Origin: an uncultured Bacillota bacterium
Lineage (GTDB): Bacteria > Bacillota > Clostridia > Christensenellales > UBA1242
DNA: 32,544 nucleotides
Assembly: GCA_949289785.1 (NCBI GenBank)
Contig: CASEOW010000015.1
Location: 1 to 32,544, forward strand
Direction of reading: 5' to 3'
Shown here: piece by piece, positions 28,091 to 32,544 of the stretch
Position numbering within the stretch: the first letter of the stretch is position 1
Layout: each line of letters starts with the position of its first letter
Position numbers and translations under genes: made by a program
The notes under the pieces: generated by a model
Databases searched by the model: none
What the model was told of the DNA's origin: nothing
The model's input: the letters and a program-made list of their open reading frames with translations, nothing else

Positions 28091-28200
28091 GCACTTTTTG
28101 TAAAATTGCTATAGAAAAAGATGATGAAAAAGGTAAGTTTGTGTGAATTTATGTCATTAAAATTTATTATTAAAAATTTCTTTTAAAATTATTAAAAATG

Positions 28201-28209
28201 TGTTATAAT
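28201..28209 (+). promoter_or_regulatory. Extended -10 promoter of the GtrA-like gene
   Basis: TGT followed by TATAAT (28204-28209). The -35 region is poor, as allowed for extended -10 promoters. GAGGAGAG follows as the ribosome binding site. Confidence 0.55.
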
Positions 28210-28231
28210 TAATGATATTTTTGAGGAGAGT

Positions 28232-28819
28232 ATGAAACATTTTAAAGATAGTAATGATACTAATGAAGAAATTATTAATGAATCGAATAATGAAAATAAT
28301 ATTGTTTTAGAACAAGAAAATGAAGATAAATCTAATAAAGAAAATATTTCAAATGATAATAAAATAGTAGAAAGTAATACTGAATTTAAAAAATCAAAAA
28401 ATAAAATTTCAAAAGAAGAAATTATACAGTTTTTCAAATTTTTAGCATTTTCTTTATCAGCTGGTATAATACAATTATTATCTTTTGAACTTTTATATAG
28501 TTGGACAAAAGCATTACCTTGGTGGCCTTCTTACCTTATAAGTATTATTTTATCAGTAATATGGAATTTTACATTTAATAGAAAGTTCACATTTAAAAGT
28601 GCAACAAATGTTCCAATTTCCATGACTTTGGCATTAGCATTTTATGTAATGTTTATTCCTGTTTCAGTTTTTGGCGGACAAGCTCTTGAGAATATAGGGT
28701 GGAATGGAACATTGGTGACACTGCTTATGATGGTTATTAATTTTATAACAGAATTTTTTTGGGATAAATATATAGTTTTTAATAAAAAAGTTGTAGACAA
28801 ATTTATAAGAAAAAAATAA
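28232..28819 (+). CDS. GtrA-family membrane protein
   Basis: 195 aa. Residues 1-65 are acidic, Asn/Glu-rich and probably disordered in the cytoplasm. Four membrane helices follow. The block FLAFSLSAGIIQLLSFELLY (about 70-89), ISIILSVIWNFTFNRKFTFK (about 104-123) and the terminal FITEFFWDKYIVFNKK match the GtrA/DPMS-type family. GtrA members are thought to flip polyprenyl-phosphate-linked sugars or to pair with glycosyltransferases in cell-wall glycosylation. No glycosyltransferase is next to it here. The long acidic extension is more than most members have. GAGGAGAG supports the start; it ends at its own terminator. Confidence 0.85.
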   Translation: MKHFKDSNDTNEEIINESNNENNIVLEQENEDKSNKENISNDNKIVESNTEFKKSKNKISKEEIIQFFKFLAFSLSAGIIQLLSFELLYSWTKALPWWPSYLISIILSVIWNFTFNRKFTFKSATNVPISMTLALAFYVMFIPVSVFGGQALENIGWNGTLVTLLMMVINFITEFFWDKYIVFNKKVVDKFIRKK

Positions 28820-28891
28820 TTTAAATAATTAAATTAAATTTATTTTAATTTAAATTAGACTAACAATATTAATAATTTTAATTATCTCAAA

Positions 28892-28925
28892 AGGAATTGC
28901 TACTAAATGCAATTTCTTTTTTTTA
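28892..28925 (+). terminator. Terminator of the GtrA-like gene
   Basis: AGGAATTGC (28892-28900) pairs with GCAATTTCT (28909-28917, one G-T wobble), followed by a T run. Confidence 0.8.
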
Positions 28926-28967
28926 TTTAATATAATAGATTTTAATCATTTAATTTTCTTTAATTTA

Positions 28968-29531
28968 TTATGGTTGTATAATAACAATTTTTAAACCTTG
29001 TTTTTTAGCATAATCTATTGTTTTTTTAGTTCCTCCAGCAATGCCATTAAACAATGCAATCATTTTAGAAGAATTATTAACCATATAATTGTTTCTTTCA
29101 ATCATACATTCATAACCATTATATTCTTTATAGATACATCTAATCGCGTCTAATTGTTTAAGTATTTTTCTATATCTTTTTTTTTGTCTTATATTCCATT
29201 TACAATCTTGATTTTTACATGGAATGACACCAATTAATTTGATATCTTTATATTTCTTTTTAAATTTTAAAACAATTTCAGCACATATCATATCAAAACC
29301 AAGAGCCATACCACATAAAAATGTTTTATAACCTTGTAAAATAGATTTTTCTATTTCTAAATATAAAACTTTTTTCATTTTCAAACATCTTTTATCCTTT
29401 TCATTAAAACCCCAAGGCAACTTTTGACTTCTATGTCCGGTAAAACACAAAGTTGTTGCATTGAGTTCAGTTATAATGTCATTTATCTTTTTTTTAATTT
29501 GAGTTAAATAATTGCTATTTTTTAATAACAT
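28968..29531 (-). CDS. SLOG-fold protein (DUF1273/YpsA-like)
   Basis: 187 aa from the chosen start. CFTGHRSQKLPWGF (about residues 30-43), FLCGMALGFDMICAEIVL (about 78-95), a VIPCKNQ strand, and NNYMVNNSSKMIALFNG with GGTKKTIDYA near the end form the Rossmann-like SLOG fold of YpsA and DprA relatives, which bind nucleotides or nucleic acid. YpsA influences cell division in some Firmicutes; SLOG proteins also act in nucleotide-signalling defence systems. No toxin effector is adjacent, so a housekeeping or mobile-element role remains open. Two upstream in-frame starts exist (29555 TTG, 29543 ATG); GGAG lies right before ATG 29531. It is divergent from the XRE gene. Confidence 0.78.
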   Translation of the reverse strand: MLLKNSNYLTQIKKKINDIITELNATTLCFTGHRSQKLPWGFNEKDKRCLKMKKVLYLEIEKSILQGYKTFLCGMALGFDMICAEIVLKFKKKYKDIKLIGVIPCKNQDCKWNIRQKKRYRKILKQLDAIRCIYKEYNGYECMIERNNYMVNNSSKMIALFNGIAGGTKKTIDYAKKQGLKIVIIQP

Positions 29532-29650
29532 AAATTTCTCCATGAATACAACCAATTGATACTACCTATTATAACATATTTTTATAAAAAAACAATAATA
29601 TTGACCAAAATATACTACATACTTTTAATTTTCCGTATGATAAAATGTGC

Positions 29651-29669
29651 ATAGTATAAAAAATACTAT
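29651..29669. promoter_or_regulatory. Inverted repeat, likely operator for the XRE regulator
   Basis: ATAGTAT-AAAAA-ATACTAT, a perfect 7-5-7 inverted repeat, lies 12 bp before the XRE start codon and overlaps the transcript start region. A further half-site ATACTA is at 29612-29617. The placement suggests autoregulation and possibly control of the divergent SLOG gene. Confidence 0.5.
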
Positions 29670-29681
29670 ATGGAGATTATT

Positions 29682-29924
29682 ATGACATTAAATCAAGCAT
29701 TTGCAATTCGTGTAAGAGAATTATTAAAAGAAAAAAAGATGACACAATATAAGTTAGAACAAGCAACGGGATTATATCATAGTACCATGACTTCAATCTT
29801 AAATAACAAAACAAAAGCTTCTAATTTTAAAAGTATGGCACTTATAATTCGTGAACTTGGTATATCAATTACAGAATTTTTTGATAGTCCTGTATTTGAT
29901 TTTGAAAAACTTGACATAGATTAA
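29682..29924 (+). CDS. XRE-family (Cro/CI-type) transcriptional regulator
   Basis: 80 aa. A helix-turn-helix occupies residues ~8-62: VRELLKEKKMTQYKLEQATGLYHSTMTSILNN, with the turn at QATGLYHS, then a C-terminal ELGISITEFFDSPVFDFE segment common in small Bacillota XRE proteins. The protein is little more than the DNA-binding domain. ATG 29682 is chosen over the in-frame ATG 29670 because GGAG lies between them. The perfect inverted repeat just upstream is a likely binding site. The target genes are unknown; the divergent SLOG gene is the nearest candidate. Confidence 0.88.
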   Translation: MTLNQAFAIRVRELLKEKKMTQYKLEQATGLYHSTMTSILNNKTKASNFKSMALIIRELGISITEFFDSPVFDFEKLDID

Positions 29925-30232
29925 AAATTTAATGAAATAAATCTGATTTCATTATCATTTTATTTTAGCTTAATTTTTAACAATAAAATAGTATATGAGA
30001 TAGAATTTTGTTATTTTTATTTTTTTACGATTTTAATCTACCAATATTATTGTAAGATAATGTTTAAATATAAAAAAACTAAATTAAACAATTTGCAGTT
30101 ACAATAGCGAAAATTTTAGTTTTATTTATAGTAAAAAAACACTTTTATAGTTCTAGTAAAAGTGTTTTTTTTATTAGTTTATATGAAAGCTCTTAAGTTT
30201 GTTTTTTTAATTTTTTATTAAATTTCAATATT
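29925..30232. other. Gene-free AT-rich region with two hairpins
   Basis: No coding frame is convincing. A hairpin AATGAAAT/ATTTCATT (29931-29938 with 29946-29953) follows the XRE stop codon and may end its transcript. A stronger bidirectional terminator stem lies at 30133-30147 with 30157-30171. The rest is plain AT-rich sequence in which I see nothing. Confidence 0.6.
30133..30172. terminator. Bidirectional terminator between the XRE gene and the 193-aa membrane protein
   Basis: AAAAAAACACTTTTA (30133-30147) pairs with TAAAAGTGTTTTTTT (30157-30171), with A and T runs on either side, so it can work in both directions. Confidence 0.85.
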
Positions 30233-30814
30233 TTATTTCTTATTTAAGAAAGAAAAATGTCGATTTTGTATAATTACGCTATACTTTTGATTTTCTTTTA
30301 GTAAACCTTTATAAAAAAATTTAGCTTGTTTTTTTTCTTCGCTTCCCTCTTCAATGTATTCAATATCATAAAAACTAAAGCCCAGAATATTTAAGAAAGG
30401 ATTAATATAAAATAAAGAATTTTTAATGTAAACATAACCTATAAAAAATATAATTAAAATGTATGAAATAAAACTACTTACTAAATTTAAATTTAATTGC
30501 AAAGCAAAAAGCACAAATAAAGAAAAGTATCCAAGAAAATGTCTATCAGTAATATTTTCTTTTTTTAAAATAATTATATTTTTAGCAATTTCGTTTTCGG
30601 GATTTGTATTTATAATTAAACCTATAGTGCCAAGTGTGATTAAAAGTAATAAACTTATAATATAAATTATTGAAAGAATATTAAAATTTATATTTTTACA
30701 AATTAATTCAATAATTAATTTTATAAAAATCAAAATATACATAGGCACAAAAGCGCTTAAATATAATAAAAAATCTTTAATTTTTTTATGAAATTCAATT
30801 TTGCTGTAAAACAT
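30233..30814 (-). CDS. Membrane protein of unknown function
   Basis: 193 aa. Four membrane segments can be counted (about residues 14-35, 43-65, 92-110 and 112-130), then a ~60-residue polar tail with NPFLNILGFSFYDIEY and a charged EEGSEEKKQAK stretch. The layout of small N-terminal membrane domain plus cytoplasmic tail is reminiscent of KwaA of the Kiwa antiphage system and of other small membrane effectors. The partner kwaB gene is not present and I cannot support the assignment. No clear Shine-Dalgarno sequence precedes the ATG. It is divergent from the 222-aa membrane protein. Confidence 0.6.
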   Translation of the reverse strand: MFYSKIEFHKKIKDFLLYLSAFVPMYILIFIKLIIELICKNINFNILSIIYIISLLLLITLGTIGLIINTNPENEIAKNIIILKKENITDRHFLGYFSLFVLFALQLNLNLVSSFISYILIIFFIGYVYIKNSLFYINPFLNILGFSFYDIEYIEEGSEEKKQAKFFYKGLLKENQKYSVIIQNRHFSFLNKK

Positions 30815-30856
30815 ATTAATATTTTTGCCATTTTTCTAAAAAATATTTAAAATGTT

Positions 30857-30884
30857 TTGTAATATTTACAATTTAGGTTAAAAT
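30857..30884 (+). promoter_or_regulatory. Promoter of the 222-aa membrane protein gene, leaderless arrangement
   Basis: TTGTAA (30857-30862), 16-nt spacer, TAAAAT (30879-30884) ending 6 nt before the ATG at 30891. No Shine-Dalgarno sequence is present. Confidence 0.5.
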
Positions 30885-30890
30885 ATAAAT

Positions 30891-31559
30891 ATGATTTTAG
30901 TGACATTGTTATTATTTGTATCAGCTTGTTTAATATGTGGAATATTACAAGCAATAATCGGAGATAAGAAAGATTGGAGAAGCTATCTTGTTTCTTCATT
31001 GACTTCATTCTTGCTTTTTGTTTTTGCAGTAATAATTGCAAATATTTCAGGTATTATCAACGCTTATTCACTTCTAATTATAATTGCTTTTGGTTTTTTT
31101 ATAATTTTAAATTTAACTAAATTTGTAGAATTAGAAAATAAATATGCTAAAGAATTGATTCATGAAGTTTTAAAAATTACATTTATAGCATTTTTAGCTT
31201 TTAGTTCTCTTGCTCTTGCAACATTTAGTCCTTTTGCACTTGTTGGTGGATTACTCTTTGGTATTGGAATTGGACTTTTAGTTTGGGGAATTAAAAAATA
31301 TAAAGATGTTACAACTCCTATAATGACAATAATATTTTTTGCATTCTTAGGTTTGTTTTTAGTTTTAAATGTAAATAATGTTATCTTTTCAACCCATTTA
31401 ATTAGTTCTATAACTATGTTAAGTGGTAGTGCAATTTTGTTTTCTTGTCAACTAGCTAATTTATTTGCAAAAGATTCTAAATCAAAATATATTACAATTA
31501 CTATTTTACAAATTATAGCTTATATTTTAATAGTAGGTGGTATTTATTTTTTCATTTAA
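30891..31559 (+). CDS. Polytopic membrane protein of unknown function
   Basis: 222 aa, very hydrophobic, with seven to eight likely membrane helices and almost no soluble domain. Short loops contain GDKKDWRSY (near residue 24), ELENKYAKELIHE (near 80) and AKDSKSKY (near 200). I do not recognise the family, and no catalytic or transport motif is evident. The ATG at 30891 lies 6 nt behind a -10 box and has no ribosome binding site, so translation is probably leaderless. It stands alone between the divergent 193-aa membrane gene and the initiator tRNA. Confidence 0.65.
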   Translation: MILVTLLLFVSACLICGILQAIIGDKKDWRSYLVSSLTSFLLFVFAVIIANISGIINAYSLLIIIAFGFFIILNLTKFVELENKYAKELIHEVLKITFIAFLAFSSLALATFSPFALVGGLLFGIGIGLLVWGIKKYKDVTTPIMTIIFFAFLGLFLVLNVNNVIFSTHLISSITMLSGSAILFSCQLANLFAKDSKSKYITITILQIIAYILIVGGIYFFI

Positions 31560-31658
31560 AATATAAATACTTTGTTAAAAAATATTATATAAAATGGTAT
31601 TTAATCATGAATTGTTAACTAAACTTATTTACTTTTTTAAAAAAAATAAAAAAAAGTG

Positions 31659-31687
31659 TTGACAAATGAAAAAACTGCACATATAAT
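31659..31687 (+). promoter_or_regulatory. Strong consensus promoter of the initiator tRNA
   Basis: TTGACA (31659-31664), 17-nt spacer, TATAAT (31682-31687), both perfect, with the tRNA starting 15 nt after the -10 box. Confidence 0.9.
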
Positions 31688-31702
31688 ATATATGTAGTTT
31701 GA

Positions 31703-31779
31703 CGCGGGATAGAGCAGCCCGGAAGCTCGTCGGGCTCATAACCCGAAGGTCGTTGGTTCAAATCCAACTCCCGCAACCA
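31703..31779 (+). tRNA. Initiator tRNA-fMet (anticodon CAT)
   Basis: The 77-nt cloverleaf has acceptor CGCGGGA against TCCCGCA, giving the C1-A72 mismatch that marks initiator tRNAs and lets them be formylated. The anticodon stem has three consecutive G-C pairs (TCGGG/CCCGA) around CTCATAA, the P-site signature. CCA is encoded (31777-31779). It is a single gene with consensus promoter and terminator. Confidence 0.96.
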
Positions 31780-31787
31780 TTTTTTAA

Positions 31788-31827
31788 AATTCGCTATAGT
31801 TAAAATATTTTACTATAGCGAATTTTT
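31788..31827 (+). terminator. Terminator of the initiator tRNA
   Basis: AATTCGCTATAGT pairs with ACTATAGCGAATT across the loop TAAAATATTTT, followed by a T run. Confidence 0.9.
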
Positions 31828-31867
31828 GTATTATAATATAATTAATTAATAAAATAGGAGATTTACA

Positions 31868-32494
31868 ATGATAAAAGTAGAAAAAATAATTGAGCATTTT
31901 AAGGTTATACCTTCTAATAAAGCCAACAAAATATTAGAGCAACATTTGAATCATTCAAAAGAAAAAAATGTTTTGTATGTTGTCGCTGGTCCTAATGGTA
32001 GTGGAAAAAGCACCTTAATTGCAAATATTTTTTCAAATAGCAAATTTAATGTTAGGTATGTTAATGCTGATGTATTTGCAAGAACTATTTTTGGTGAAAT
32101 TAAAAATAGTGAAGCTAAAAATAAAAAAGCTATGTATTATACAATGGATTTAATTAATAATCTTGCAAATACTAGAGAAAGTTTGATATATGAAACAGTT
32201 TTTTCTCATCCTAGTAAATTAGAGATTATTAATAATTTTAAAGATTTGGGATATAAAATAGTATCAATATTTGTTACAACAAAAAATCCTAAAATAAATA
32301 TTGCAAGAGTCGATAAAAGAGTTATAGAAGGTGGGCATGATGTTCCAAAGGATAAAATTATTTCTCGATGGCAAAGAAGCAATCAACTTAAATATCAATT
32401 ATTAGAAATTAGTGATATTTATTATGAAATAGACAATTCTGAAATGCCTATAATAAACAGAATAAATATTAACTATAATAAAGAAAAAGAATAA
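31868..32494 (+). CDS. Zeta-toxin-like P-loop kinase/ATPase
   Basis: 208 aa. Walker A GPNGSGKS is at 41-48. NADVFAR, ESLIYETVFSHPSKLE, IFVTTKNP and the diagnostic RVIEGGHDVPKDKIISRWQRS follow; this order is that of the COG4185/zeta-like family. Zeta toxins phosphorylate UDP-sugar precursors of peptidoglycan, but many chromosomal relatives are uncharacterised kinases without toxin activity. No epsilon-type or other antitoxin gene precedes it; the upstream neighbour is a tRNA terminator. AGGAG supports the start. The window ends shortly after, so a downstream partner could be missed. Confidence 0.8.
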   Translation: MIKVEKIIEHFKVIPSNKANKILEQHLNHSKEKNVLYVVAGPNGSGKSTLIANIFSNSKFNVRYVNADVFARTIFGEIKNSEAKNKKAMYYTMDLINNLANTRESLIYETVFSHPSKLEIINNFKDLGYKIVSIFVTTKNPKINIARVDKRVIEGGHDVPKDKIISRWQRSNQLKYQLLEISDIYYEIDNSEMPIINRININYNKEKE

Positions 32495-32519
32495 ATAACG
32501 AATTATTTATTCTTTTTTA
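32489..32519 (+). terminator. Terminator of the zeta-like gene
   Basis: GAATAAATAA (32489-32498), loop CGAA, TTATTTATTC (32503-32512), then a T run. The stem starts inside the stop region of the gene. Confidence 0.8.
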
Positions 32520-32544
32520 TTTATTGTATATTTTCAGCATAAAA

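Noticed and set aside
28820..28890. AT-rich palindromic stretch after the GtrA-like gene as a regulatory element
   Set aside because: Only low-complexity A and T runs pair with each other, which is expected by chance at this base composition.

Overview
The window looks like a stretch of the chromosome of a very AT-rich Gram-positive bacterium (Bacillota; probably an uncultured gut-type Clostridia or relative). The signs are an LTA-synthase-type sulfatase, an alanine racemase, AGGAGG-type ribosome binding sites, clear sigma-A-type promoters, and the standard code (TGG for Trp; TGA used as a stop at 7474-7476). No phage structural genes, transposases, integrases or CRISPR arrays are visible.

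Layout. 1-310: a minus-strand tRNA-Arg transcript whose first unit has lost its 3' half. 310-1275: a PfkB/ribokinase-type kinase, divergent from rnhB (1396-1992). 2075-7476: a giant SF1 helicase with a C-terminal Vsr/MTES_1575-like nuclease domain, followed by an uncharacterised repeat protein. 7598-13570: small and membrane genes (ZIP transporter, 72-aa conserved protein, 106-aa membrane protein, LtaS-like sulfatase, alr, SHOCT protein, DUF2188 protein), mostly single transcription units with their own promoter and terminator. 13690-15000: M16-family peptidase, convergent with a minus-strand block of tmk and a DapB-like dehydrogenase, then uvrC and hisS. 20290-20753: an intergenic cluster of DnaA boxes. 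20754-28012: helD, gyrA, a MazG-like gene and gyrB, all on the minus strand. 28232-32494: gtrA-like gene, SLOG protein, XRE regulator, two unknown membrane proteins, initiator tRNA and a zeta-like P-loop protein.

The most striking items are non-coding. First, an 89-nt perfect three-armed cloverleaf (22842-22930; 39 base pairs, 11 unpaired bases) lies in the 5' leader of helD, downstream of a consensus promoter. Second, a DnaA-box cluster (20460-20690), with an 18-bp motif repeated exactly, is an oriC or DnaA-titration candidate close to gyrA/gyrB. Third, about six genes (rnhB, the sulfatase, alr, the SHOCT gene, uvrC, the 222-aa membrane protein) have a -10 box ending 5-7 nt before the start codon and no Shine-Dalgarno sequence. 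They appear to make leaderless mRNAs, while their neighbours have strong ribosome binding sites.

Functionally the window is mostly housekeeping: DNA topology and repair (gyrAB, uvrC, rnhB), RNA polymerase recycling (helD), nucleotide supply and clean-up (tmk, MazG-like), translation (hisS, tRNAs) and cell wall (alr, LtaS-like). A few genes may be defence-related (helicase-nuclease, SLOG protein, zeta-like protein, 193-aa membrane protein). All family calls were made by reading motifs; no database search was run.
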